Assembly: GCF_932274485.2 (NCBI RefSeq)
Contig: NC_065884.2
Location: 28,601,540-28,665,539 of the forward strand
DNA length: 64,000 bases
Origin: Patella vulgata
Lineage: Eukaryota; Mollusca; Gastropoda; Patellidae
Direction of reading: 5' to 3'
Shown here: positions 1 to 11,905 of the stretch, piece after piece
Layout: the number at the start of each line of letters is the position of its first letter
Numbering within the stretch: position 1 is the stretch's first letter
Notes under the pieces: generated by a model
Told to the model about the DNA's origin: nothing
Database searches by the model: none
What the model saw: only the letters and a program-made list of their open reading frames with translations
Position numbers and translations under genes: made by a program

Positions 1-1231
1 ATAACTGAGCGTACACTCGTATGGATACATTGTCTTGTGACTTTCAAAATGGAGCCGGGATTTTCAGAAATTAATTGTGTTACCGAGATGCAAAATTCTG
101 AACAGTTTTTGCACAACAGAAATAATATTCAAAGAGAAATTGAAAGACATGGAACTATCTGCCGATAATTAAACCGATGTGCGGTACGATTTGTTGATAA
201 TAATATTTGGTATTTATAAAAAAAAAAAAAAAAAACCCCAAAACATGATATACCTATTCAATGGAATGGCCGTGGCTTTTAATTTTGTTGAGGCAAATGT
301 AAAATACATCGGCACTTACGGATTTACCTCAGCTACAGCAGATTGCTCAGGTTAATTGAAGGACTGCTTAAGTTCATCAGGAAATATTAAAGATATTCAA
401 GACCTGTAAAACGAATGTCGTTCTTTTTGTTCTGCACCTGTGTTCAAAAGAAATAATCCCACCCAACTCTCTAACCAAATAATTAATACAAGACGGAAAC
501 AAAATAACGGACTATGGGCGTATTTATGTTTGTAAACGCCCAAACTCATTACTGGGTCCGAGAGCAATAGCTTATTCATACACAAAATTTGAATTGTTGT
601 AAAAGAGCAAAGCCCCGTTACGATAGACAAGCCTTGCTGAGACCCCTTATACAAAATGATCTATCCCGATTAATGACGTAATTTAGCTTCCATTTTTGTA
701 TTTCTCGATGACAAAATTTGTGACGAGTTCCTTTTAAAGAGAGAACCTTTTTATTTGCTGGGATATTTAGTTGTACAATGGATTTTATTTAATTTCAAAC
801 ACACAGGTAGGGTTATAATAACCAAAGTTAAGCAGTTTGTTCATAATAGAAGAAATCTGTTTAAAATTTACAACGGTTCAGACAGTAATTGCTTGTTTCA
901 ACAACATTTTTTGTATTTCTTCATCTATTAACAAAGTTTGATCAAGGCTAAAATTTGGTGAGGTTGGTAAAGCATTTTGATATGGAGGTGTCCTGAAGTC
1001 AATAGTGTATCCACTTACAACATCAAGAACCCTCTGATGTCAAAATGTGCCAGTTATCAAGACACATGGAAATTTGTCCAGCAACAAAATTTGGACTTGC
1101 CTCTACTGTGGACGACCTCTTCCCCTCCATTGTTCCGCGCCAGGAGCGGTGAAATCCTCGTTAGTTCTGGCCTAGAAAATATCTTCTATTATTATTCTGC
1201 GCCGAACGAAGTTAGGGAGGGATATTGAAAC
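1..1231. other. AT-rich DNA, no gene recognised
   Basis: Both strands were read; only short reading frames without familiar motifs are present. A poly(A) run near 220-237 is the only low-complexity stretch. I see no tRNA, no transposon end and no repeat shared with the rest of the window. Confidence 0.5.
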
Positions 1232-1735
1232 GGGGTTCGTCCGTCCGGTCTGATTTCGTTTTCGGTGTATAATTTTTTTTCCGGAGCATATCTCATAAAC
1301 CGTTCAAGATATCTTTTTAAAACTTTGTACAAACATCTACCCATTACAGTAGTTGTGCCTTTTGCTATTTAGGAATTTCTGAGATTTATATTTTTTGTGT
1401 TTCCACGGAAACAAAAATGACTTAGTTTTTGGTGTATAATTTTGTTTCCGGAGCATATCTCATAAACCATTCAAGATATCTTTTTGAAACTTTGTATAGA
1501 CATCTACCCATTACAGTAGTTGTGCCTTTTGGTATTTAGGAATTTATGGGATTGATATTTTGTGTGTTTCCATGGAAACAAATTTGACTTAGTTTTTGGT
1601 ATACAATTTTGTTTCCGGAGCATATCTCATAAACTATTCAAGATATCTTTCTGATACTTTGTACACACATCAACCTATTACATTAGTTGTGCCTTTTGCT
1701 ATTTAGGAATTTCTGGAAACTCATAAAATTATCAA
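1232..1735 (+). repeat. Tandem repeat, three ~168-bp units with CCGTCCG head
   Basis: A short CGTCCGTCCGG head is followed by three imperfect copies starting near 1251, 1420 and 1587. Each carries GTATAATTTT, CCGGAGCATATCTCATAAAC, a CAAGATATCTTT block and TTGTGCCTTTTG. The layout (CCGTCCG head, then ~170-bp units with an 'AAACTTTGTA' phrase) matches families P and Q elsewhere in the window although the unit sequence differs. I infer a third modular non-autonomous repeat family. The ends are not sharply defined. Confidence 0.7.
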
Positions 1736-2329
1736 ATCTGAGAAATTCAAAATAAGAGGATGTAGAACTTACATTATGTGCACCTGTAATACCAATTTTT
1801 TTTCAGCTATAGTATATGATTCACTCATTATTTACTTTACGAAAGTCTAACATGATCAACATATTGTATTTTGTTAAGTTCACTTTTTTGTATAATTGTT
1901 ACTTGAATATCTATATTTTGCCGCTTCATAAACCATTTATGCTTTCATAAACCATTTTCTCATCAGTTTCTGGACATTCCTAAAGGAGAAGAGATGTTTG
2001 TAGTAAATCATTTACTCATAAAACTCATTTAAATACACATTCAACTATTCATCATTAATTTTAAAAACCTTGGTTGTATACATGTACATTTATTACTGTT
2101 ACAGAGAGGAAGAAACATGAATAAATGTGAGGATTGTACTAAATCATTTACATGCCAGCGTAAATGTCTGCAGTACAATCGTAATGATACATTGCATAAA
2201 TTATAGGATATATGATTCCTGTTCTAGGTTATTTGGGTATTTGCAAATGTACTATTCTTTCATTGATTGGCTCAAAACTTTGTAACAATACAAACAGCTA
2301 CATGTATACATTACCAATAGCATAAAGAA
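1736..2329. other. AT-rich spacer, nothing recognised
   Basis: The stretch contains 'CATAAACCATTT' phrases that echo the preceding tandem units, so part of it may be diverged repeat. No coding signal is visible. Confidence 0.4.
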
Positions 2330-3690
2330 GTTATTTTTCCTTATTTCTTCCAAACAAGTGCAAGGGCGCAGGATGTTGATGACTAGTCATCTTGTTATTA
2401 TTATTATAATAATTATTTCGAGGACGAATATTTAATACTCTGCCACATCTGGCCCGAACAATGTCTCTGCAACCGGCCGAGTTGAAGAGCAAATCGGCTG
2501 ATATCACCTGCAAATATATTTCTGCAGAAATAGGCGTCTACGAATAGACAAATCCAGCATGGCATTGCCTAAAATAGCAGTAGAGTCAACAACTTTCTCC
2601 CTGATCTCAGGACTAGTAGTATACCCAGATAAAATATTAATTAGTGGAGCCATACCAAATCCTAATAGTTTTTGGACCTCTTGAAGAGAAATATCCTGGG
2701 ATCTGGCAGATTTTATTTAGGCAAAACATTCCAGACATCTTCATCAATAGGAGGGGGAGTAAGTCGTTTTCTTCGTGATCGTAATATATAACACTACAGG
2801 TTAAATGGTTCTTACAACTTTATTGTTATGTTAAGCTGTAATGGCTTCGAAGGTTCCTCGTCTCAATAATAATAGCTGCTTGGAATACCTGGGTGAGCTC
2901 TGACCAGTCTTGCTCAACACCCTCTTTTATAATCCCCTAATTTCTGCACGTCTTAGATTAGCCTTGACGTTAATTTCCATCCCAAATATGGAATAAACCT
3001 CTTTATTACTCAAGACCAGAGGGGGGAACATTACCTTATTTGGTCTACCAACCATAGGTCAATAAACAGATAGAATTTGATGGATATTTTGACAATGTTT
3101 ATGATTTTACCAAATATCACTGTTTTTTATGTATAAATATATATTCACGTTCATTAAGTATGTGTGATTTGACTCTATAGACAGAGTGAAGCAACAATTT
3201 TTTAAAGAACTAATATTGTCTTAAGGACCAAAGTGTACACTGGATCACCAAAATTTCCCTCATTTTGAAAATTTTTTTGGGGAATCTCCGAATTGAATAA
3301 TCAGAACAAGATGCAGATAGTTCAACATTTTCAGGAGAGGTTTCCTTAAACTCATTGTACATATGCTGAGGATCAACTAGATCTAGGATAGGTTCCGAAA
3401 TATAAGACTCATCCTCATCAAACTGATAAAACATGTCCTCATCAGTGATTCCTCCTCTACCCTGAAAATTATCATTGTTATTAATATTAATACCAGTGGA
3501 AGCGGAGGTCACAGTGCAGATAGCCGTCTGTCAAGAGTTTGAAGACTTTTTATTCAAATCTGAAACTATATTGGTCAAAGTAAAAATTTGTTTTTGTAAA
3601 TCCAACAAATTATTGTTGGATAGAAAATTCATGGAAGTGAAGAGACATGATTCGGTAGTAGTAGCTAGGTTTACGTGAAGATGCCATGCC
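2330..3690 (-). mobile_element. Fossil gag-like region of a DIRS-like (tyrosine recombinase) retrotransposon
   Basis: Minus-strand reading shows an acidic N-terminal segment (around 3210-3512, with DEDMFYQFDEDESYISEP) followed by a segment with VQKLLGFGMAPLINILSGYT and ILGNAMLDLSIRRRLFLQKY (around 2550-2720), then an Asn-rich basic tail near 2331-2513. This order (acidic N-terminus, helical 'PLINIL...NAMLDL...RR' core, Asn/Arg-rich tail) is what I remember for the first ORF of DIRS-type elements in corals, fish and molluscs. The copy is broken, with several breaks; no reverse transcriptase or recombinase portion was seen nearby and no terminal repeats were recognised. It looks old. A Crypton-like or other tyrosine-recombinase relative is possible. 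Confidence 0.55.
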
Positions 3691-4624
3691 AATAGACAGC
3701 ATGGTATTTATTAGATATTCATCATCAGAATTTTTGGCATTTTAATTGCTTTGCTGTTAACCTTACAACTAGCCTTCCGTTTTTTTTACCTTAAACCAGT
3801 GTCTTACCCGATCTTTCCGCATTACTGTTATTGTTTATTAACAAATCAGAGGAAGTGGCTTGAACCATGTGATCCCTCTGACCCACATGTTCCTGAAGCA
3901 ACGACCGCAAGTTTTACAACATCTAGCCGTTGCTTCAATACTCAACAATTCCCGAATTTTTGCGATCATTGTGTTTACACGTGACTAATTAGCATTGTCC
4001 AATCAGAGTTCGTGGCACATAACACACTGTAAATAAATATGGCGGCCTCCATAGAAAAAGAAATAGACAAGTTTACAGCCTTTGTTGATCAACCATGAGT
4101 TCCAGCAACCTTGACATTGATCGAACCTTGAACTTTGCAATTCGATTGTCACATGTAGACATTTTAGCTAGAAGGACGGAATCCACCGAATTCAGCACCA
4201 TCGCTTTCAAACATGTGATCATCCATATTAAAGCAAAACTAAATTTATCAAACAAAAAATATGTTCCATCACAACTTGTTGAATAAACAGCTGAAATACA
4301 AAACCTGGATCAACGATCCAAGCACTGTTGTGTAAAAAAAAAAAACCTTACTAAACTAATGACAATAAGAGACGTAGCGTCAAACTTAGCGTCAAACTTA
4401 TAATCGAAGAAGCTACTCTTCTGCTAATAAAAATATACACTTCGTGTATAAAGGTACACTTATTCTTAGACTCAAAGAGAAAAAGACATTGCGTGGTGAT
4501 ATGTCACAGTCTTATATACACTGCTTCCGTACACACAGGGTATGGTACTCACATGCAGTATTTCCTACTTTAAAGTTTGAGCAAGTGGTACAGTACAGAC
4601 TATTTGACAGGTATGAGAATTATG
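3691..4624. other. Unassigned DNA between two repeats
   Basis: Short reading frames of 60-77 residues occur on both strands but overlap one another and show no domain. 'CCAATCAGAG' near 4000 is an isolated CCAAT-box-like match without other promoter evidence. Confidence 0.4.
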
Positions 4625-5557
4625 CAATGTAAACCTTAGGTTCCCGATGGGCATATCATGGAATATAATATAGGCTTATCTCCAAAAGATCTTCGTTCCT
4701 TTCGATATTGTCATGTATCAAATCAAAACTTCATGGATTATGGCTCCTGATTGTACAAAAAATCATGTTTTTAGTTTGTGAACACCCTGGAGGTCACAAT
4801 TTTCGTCTGATTTTGAAATGTATGTTTATAAACCCACAGATCTAGGTTTCAATATTCGCGCATGTCGGATCGTAACTCCCTGAATTATGGCCCTTGACTG
4901 TACAAAATATAGTGTTTTTAGCTTAATGATTCATCCATTTTTATCCGATATAAAAAAATGTTTGAATGTATCACCGTTATACCTCAATGATGGTTGAGTT
5001 TGAATTTCATGAAAATTGGAACAAAAATGCCGGACAAAATGGCCGTTCATTGTACCCAAATACTGTAAATGTATATATATATCAAGGTTGTAGATCCTCT
5101 AGAGGTCACAATTTTGATCGGATTTTGATGAAACTTGAAATACATGTTTATAACCCACAAATCTTGGTTCCTGTCGATATTCACGCATATCGGATGGTAA
5201 CTTCCTGAATTATGGGCCTTGATTGTACGAAAAATTGTGTTTTTAGCTTGTGGACGCCCTAGATTTAAAAAAAGCGTTTAAATATATCTCCGTTACACCG
5301 TAATATTGGTTAAGTTTGAATTTCGTGAATAAATGGCCGCCCCTCCTACGCAAATAGTGTAAAAGTATGTAATACCAAGGTTGTGGACACTCAAAAAGTC
5401 ACAATTTTGAAATATATGATTATAATCCAAAGATCCTTTAAATATTTGTGCATATCGGACTGTAACTTCCTGGATTATGGCCCCTGATTGTACAGAAAAT
5501 CTTTTTTTAGCTTGTTCTCTATCCATCTCTTGCTATCTTGCCTGGCAACCGATGGTT
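4625..5557 (+). repeat. Modular repeat family P, copy 1 (5'-incomplete)
   Basis: Repeated ~200-250 bp modules carry GTGGACCCTCTAGAGGTCAC, CCGATTTTGATGAAACTTGA, CCCAAAGATCTTGGTTCC and ATTATGGCCCCTGATTGTAC in that order. The 3' terminus TTGCCTGGCAACCGATGGTT is shared with copies ending at 17451, 32408 and 48930. The hairpin head seen in complete copies is not visible here. Small frames inside are by-products of the repeat, not genes. Confidence 0.8.
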
Positions 5558-5689
5558 ATATTTAATTGTTTGTATAAACATGTTAATGTCATATATCTTT
5601 GCAAATGGCCCAGCAATATGCATCCTTGAAACCAAAAAACTTTTTTGTGTGTTTTGTCTACAGGCTGGAGTTCAAAATGGACCATCTTT

Positions 5690-6030
5690 GAACTTGGCAT
5701 ATTTATTCCTTATACTGTAAGGATAGCAACTATTTATTTTGGTGCATGTCCCCCCAGGGGTGTGGTACCAAACCCCCTTTTTTTGTTAAATATTTTTTGT
5801 CTGTGGTATCAATCATTTCAATAAAAGTGTGGTACCTATTTATATCAATCCATATTCAACCTCCAGGGGCAGTGCCACGCCCAAATTTTGTATTTATTGT
5901 CTACAGGTTCCAATTCTGAATGAATTATCTTGGAACTTTGCATATTTATTCCTTATACTGTAAAAACAGCAACTATTTATTTTAGTGCATGCCCCAACCC
6001 CCAGGGGCAGTGTCCCACCCACTTATTTGT
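5690..6030 (+). repeat. Imperfect ~240-bp direct duplication
   Basis: A block with CATATTTATTCCTTATACTG, GCAACTATTTATTTT and GTGCATG followed by a CCCCCAGGGG palindrome occurs at about 5695 and again at about 5938. No coding or transposon signature is attached. Confidence 0.65.
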
Positions 6031-6924
6031 TAATATTTAGTTTGTAAATTTGGCAAAACAAACCCAACGCCTACCCTTCTTTACCTGATATCATATTATA
6101 GACATTGTAGCCATTTCATATTTTATTCTCTTCATTTTAAAAAGTACCATATCGATCAAAGCAGGATAATGTGGACGTATATTGCAGGCGATGCTCTTGT
6201 ATTTCATTCTTTAGACTACTATAACTGTTTAACAATTGTAACTAAATCAGTTCATATTGTGTACAAAATTTGTATGTAATGGATTTCAAATGTAGAATTT
6301 TTTCTAGTCAATATTTTATCACTGATAAATTTTCCCTGCCTGTCAACAATTTGTCAAATTGATTATCAGCATTCAAACAAAATTCACATCAAAACATTAT
6401 TCAAAACTTATCTTTCTGCTGTCACAAAATAAGTGGTTTATTGTTTCATGGAACAATAAAAATTCCTTACAACCTTTGAGTAATGTTGAGTTTTATCTCT
6501 TGATGCCACAGACAGAATAAATAATATGGAGATGTCTGAAGGCTTCTTTGACAGAAGAACAGAAACCAGTCTACTGCTACTTAATTATTCAGAAATTGAT
6601 AACCCAACAGACTTTCATTATCAATCATATTTCTATTAGTAAATAGTACACTAGGTTCTACAGCACCATCTTTTTTTTTTGATAGATGGCTTTTCCAATT
6701 ACACTATAATAATGGTGTTCTCTCTGTAAATTTAAGAAAAAAAGTTTGAAACTTTCTATTTACACTTCATAGAGCCTTGGAGCATGTCCGTGCTCTGATG
6801 AGAAAAAACCATGCTCTGATGAGTGATAACCATTCTCTAAGAAATAACAACACATATTCTCAGAAAGTTTCAATTTGGGCGAAAAGGCGTGCCATGTATC
6901 ACTGAAGAGAAGCCCATCATTGTA
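6031..6924. other. AT-rich DNA, no gene recognised
   Basis: No module of the known repeat families and no convincing reading frame. A T-run at 6669-6680 is the only low-complexity feature. Confidence 0.4.
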
Positions 6925-7856
6925 CCAAATCCATATTCCTGAATTATGGCCTCTGATTGTACGCAAATTCGTGTTTTAGCTTGTGGTCCCTCTAAAGGTC
7001 ACAATTATTTTTTGATTTAAATAAAAGGCTTGAATATATCACCGTTACACCCTAAGGATGGTTGAGTTTGAATTTCGTAAAAATGGGACTGAAACTGATG
7101 GACAAAATGGCCGCCCCTCGTTCGCAAATAGTGTTACAATATTGTGTATCAGGGTTGTGGACCCCCCAAAACTGCCGTACAAAATGGCCGCCCCTCGTAT
7201 GCAAATAGTGTAAACATTTGGTAAATCAATGTTGTGGACCTCTAGAGGTCACAATTTTGATCCGATTTCGATGAAACTTGAAATACATGTTTATAACCCA
7301 AAGATCTTGGTTCCTTTCAATATTTCTTCCTGAATTATGGCCCTTGATTGAACAAAAAATCATGTTTTTAGCTTGTAGTCCCTTTTTATCCGATTTAAAA
7401 AAAAACAACATGTGAATATATCACCATTACACACTAAGATCTTGGTTCCTTTTGATAATCGCGGATACCCGAACTTAACTTCCTGGATTATGGCCCCTGA
7501 TTGTTCAAAAAATCGCATTTTTAGCTTGCGGATTCTCTAGAGGTCACAATTTTTTTCCGATTTTAAAAACCTTTTTAAATACATCAACATTCCACCATAA
7601 TGAAGGTTGAATTCGTATTTCGTGAAAATCGAAATGAAACTGCCTGACAAAATGGCCGCTCTTTGTACGCAAATTGTGTAGAAGTGTGTAATGTGATGGT
7701 TGTGGACCCTCTAGAGGTCACAATTTTTATCTGATTTTGATGAAACTTAAAACATATCCTTATATCCCAAAGATCTCTGTCCTTTCTGCACATTTTAGGC
7801 CATAACTTTCTGGATTATTGCCCCTGATTGTACAAAAAATCCGCTGGTTAATACCT
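6925..7856 (+). repeat. Modular repeat family P, copy 2
   Basis: At least four modules with TCTAGAGGTCACAATTTT, GATGAAACTTGAAATACATG and 'GACAAAATGGCCGCCCCTCG' are present. Both family termini are missing. The copy stops at about 7850, and a further family-P module resumes at 8040, so foreign sequence (7857-8039) appears to separate two pieces. Confidence 0.75.
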
Positions 7857-8039
7857 TAAATCACTGTCCAAAGTTTTAGGGAAGACCCCAGATTAAACGA
7901 AGGGCTGTCATGTTGCTGTACTTGGGATAGATTTGATTGAAAGGGAAGAATAGACACACTCCCTCAAAAGCTAGCTCAAGTATCAGAAGCTAATCCAGCA
8001 ATGGCCGGAGAGGGATTTCTTGGGCCATTGCTTCAGGAA

Positions 8040-8265
8040 TATGGTAATATCAAGGCTGTGGATCCTCTAGGAATCACAATTTTTATTTGATTTTGATGAA
8101 ACCTGAAATATATCTTTATATACCAATTATCTCAGTTCATTGCAATATTCATGCATTTCAGATCGTATCTTTCTGGATTATGGCCCCTGATTGTATGAAA
8201 AATCGCTTTTTTTTTAGCTTGTTCTCTATCCATCTCTTCCAAATGTGGGCGAGTCTTGCCTAGCA
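8040..8265 (+). repeat. Modular repeat family P, terminal module
   Basis: A single module with ATCAAGGCTGTGGATCCTCTA and the family 3' segment (TTCTCTATCCATCTCTT ... AATGTGGGCG ... CTTGCCTAGCAA). It is probably the 3' end of copy 2, displaced by the intervening ~180 bp. It abuts a SINE-like segment directly. Confidence 0.7.
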
Positions 8266-8385
8266 AGCAGTGTGATATAAGGGCCCGGACCATGGCACTA
8301 TGGCTTACTCTTATTTCGAATATTAAGGGTTCTTTACGTTCATGCCAATGTGTACAGGGAACTTCGGGTTGATGACACATAATAT
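8266..8385 (+). repeat. SINE-like fragment (family B)
   Basis: The stretch with GGGCCCGGACCATGGCACTA, TTACTCTTATTTCGAAT, AAGGGTTCTTTACG and GCCAATGTGTACAGGGA aligns by eye with 37900-38060. The phrase 'AAGGGATCTTTTACGTGCA' resembles a dispersed repeat I remember from gastropods, but the family name is not verified. It is diverged and incomplete. Confidence 0.55.
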
Positions 8386-11300
8386 GAAAGAGCCTTTAAT
8401 AATGTCTGAGCATATGTTAAATAGATGTTTTGAAATCGAGACACATTATATTTTGTTGTTTACATTAGTCAAAGCCATGAATTATTGGTCAATTTGGGGT
8501 CTTTAAAAAAATTTTATCATAGGGAATGTATACGTGAAACTTGACTGGCACAATTTTAGTTTTTCCACGAAAACACTGATTTTTGCTTAACATAATTATG
8601 CTTGATGTGTAGGCTATTGGTTTTTATTGTGATCAGGGCAGACAAACTCTTGAACTACAGCTCTGGATTAACCACGAGGCCCCAGAGCCCCCAACAAAAA
8701 AATCTTGGTTGCACAAAAAACCATGTGAGCATGGTCAGACCGAGGACTCCATCTGCTAATAACAGTGATGTAGCCCTCAGGGGCCCTCCATTGGATTTTC
8801 AAATCAGTCCTGGACATAGGGGCTCCTTAATCCATGGTGGACCCTGTGTTGCGGTTGGCAGCCGAAGATTCATTGTTATCCGGCGATGCCATGTCATACT
8901 TTCGATTGGTACCTATGTTTCTTTTTTCTTTTTTTGTTTATTTAGCTGGAAGAGTGTATTAAGAAAACACATTCAAATCCTTTTTACAACTTGTTGTGCT
9001 ACTATTAGGTGGAATCAAGGTAACTTTGAACCCATTTATATTCGAGTTTTGAATGCAGAAGCTGTCAATTTGCAAAAATGTCATTGGTAATCTCCAAACA
9101 TACTTTTTTCTTTTTTGTTGCCGGTGAATCGAGGAACGTTTGTTTCTGAACTCATATTCTTCAATGTTTAACCCCTAGCCACCTGTGTGTGGAATAATAC
9201 TGCCTAAGTTCTGGTCACTTGTGTTAGGTTGGGGGGCTCCCCATCAACAAACAGATATTTAAGAAGTGTAGTATTCCAACACCTACTTTAGAAAATGTAA
9301 GAGATTTTTGCATTATGCAAAGATTGGACATTAATTTAAATAAATGAGATCTATTCAAAATTGCTTTAGCAGCAGAAAATGGAATAATTGGTGACTCAAG
9401 CTTATATTTTTTACAAATTTTATTTATTTTTTAAAAGCTATTTTGACAAATGGTTGTTTTGCAAGAAGCCAGCCACCAAGAGAAACAGCTGTTGGGGTAA
9501 TTAGAAACTGTTGACTAAATTGGATGACGGCGCTGCTGAAAATTGGAAAATAATAGGATAATTTCTGGTTGTTTTTAGGTGTCTGCAAAACGATATATTG
9601 AGATATTTTGTATTCGAAATAGCAGCTGTGTTTGAGAATGGTGAAATCACCAATTTTTTTTCTTATTTCTGGTATTCAAAATATATCTTATAAATCAGGT
9701 GTGATTGCCTGCAGAATATGGAAGCATCTATAATCAGTAATGTACTGGCACCAGGCAGAGTGCGTCTCCAATTACAAATTGACAAATGACCATAGCTGGG
9801 AACAAGTGGCAGGAATTGAGAAGTAAACAATACTTGTGAGATATGATAGCAGCGTTCTTAATCCATTTTCAAACGAACTGACCAGAATAAGGTCAAATTA
9901 AGTTCCGATAGGAACTGGGTTTTAAAATTTTAAGCTTGGATTCCCCTTATTTTAACTAGACTTCAACAAAAATAATTCTTGGTAATTTGTTATGAGTAAT
10001 ATCTTATTCTACTACATGTAATTATCACAAAAAAATAACAACAAACGGGTGCACCGTTCATAAAAAAATTTATATTTAATTCATGTATCGGTTTGAAATT
10101 CATGTCAGTAATATTCCTGAATAAATTACTGTATTCGTTTTTTTTCTATAAGCTGATACGGCACCATGGTATTTCTTCATAACACAATTTGTAGGGGTTT
10201 TTTTCTATCATGTAACTTGCAAATGTTTTTATTCATTCGTCCATGATAGACACACGGTATATATGAAAAGTAGAAACATCCAATCTTACTTGAAAAATAC
10301 TGGATTCCCTGAAAAACACCCATAGAGTGCATACAGGACAAAAATGTAAGAGTTTCCCTAACCGGCAACCCGACGATTAGTGATGTCTGCTCGAGTAACG
10401 TCAAAGGTAGCATGCTAAGATTGTCTAATCTCCCAGCGTTAGTGAGCGATTGATGTATATGTTGATAAACTTAATGGTACAAGAGTTTCTGCGATAAAAA
10501 AACATGGAAAAAGACTTGGGCAGTGGATTATCTGAGAATTTATTGGGCTATTATATTTGTGATAATCAGCGATTAAAGACAACATAGTCTTGTATATGCA
10601 ATGAATTCTCCTCCAGTTTCGCACCCGTTGCTAGGTACCGAGATAGTCAAGTCACATGACACAAACATGAACTGTTTTGATCAATTTTTCATAGCAGGGG
10701 TATTCCCTGACAAGTACAATGTTTTGTGAAGGATTTGAAGCAAAATTATAATAAATTAGTTTAGTTTGAATATGTTTTTAGTTCAAATATATCATCAAAT
10801 CAAACAGTTTGTAATCAGGAATGTATCTTTAAAGTGTGCAGCCCAATTTGGTTTAAATATATGCATTTAAATTTATTTTGATTTTTGTTTATATGTTATT
10901 TTAATGCATTTATATTTTCTGTATACCCATAGACAAATAGGTCTATTTATATTGGTATTTATATATATATATGGAAATGCCTTTGTAAATTTAATTTTCA
11001 TGTCCCATTAAATAAATAAATATGTTCGAAAGTATGTTTATATTAGAAAAGGTTTCATGGAACAATTAGTGTATTAAATAAAGAATTAGGCTATTTTAAT
11101 CAGTTATAGTTGATTAAATATGCAATAGCTGATCAAGTTATGAACAGATTTGAGATCTATTTTCATATTTTGAAGTTGGGTTTGAATAGGTGAATACAAA
11201 CTAGAAGATACATTATTAAAAACAAATTCAAAATTCGGCATCACAAGGAATAAATATGCCAAATCAGCATGCCTGTGTGTTAGATCTTCTTGCATAACGG

Positions 11301-11905
11301 AAATCATATACACTTCTATCTACATTATAACATTTTTCTTGGCAGATATTTTTATAAAACAGTCAATGTTATCATGTCATCTATATTATAGACAGAAATA
11401 CAGGTTTTCCCAAAGGTAAACAAGTTAAAAATTAAGGTAATCAGCTCAGGTGTATTTATATTTATCAAACAAAACATAACTCAAATCTTACACCGACAAC
11501 ATGATTTGTTACATATTTCACAATATTTACCAAACACAGATGTGTAATGTAGAACTAATCTATAATAAACATATATTCTCAATTGTTCTCCTCGAGGCCA
11601 AAATAAAAAGTTTAGTTTTACTTAATAATTAATTGTTAAAATCTTTGCAGGAGTGTCGGAAAGTCAGTCTACTCGGACGTCTAAAGTGAAAAATAAAATT
11701 GTTTCCGAAAAGAAGAAATTGTATTTTGTAACTGCTAAAAAGGGGCATTGAAAGTTTCTTCTGGTTAAGTAGGATCAGCCAGATCAATTAATTTTTGTAA
11801 ATTTTCACTGCAGCTTTGGATGGGCTGTAAAAACGAACAAATGAATATCTTTGTTCTGAAACTATTATACAGCTTAAAGCATCGGTTGAGACGTGTTCAA
11901 TTGTA
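8386..11905. other. Long stretch without recognisable gene
   Basis: The longest reading frame (8602-9090 plus, 162 residues) has no domain, biased composition or homology I can recall, and looks like chance. Short AT-rich microsatellite-like stretches occur around 10955-11030. No transposon ends were found. Confidence 0.45.

Noticed and set aside
8602-9090. 162-residue plus-strand open frame
   Set aside because: No domain, no conserved motif, irregular composition, and no gene context; likely chance.
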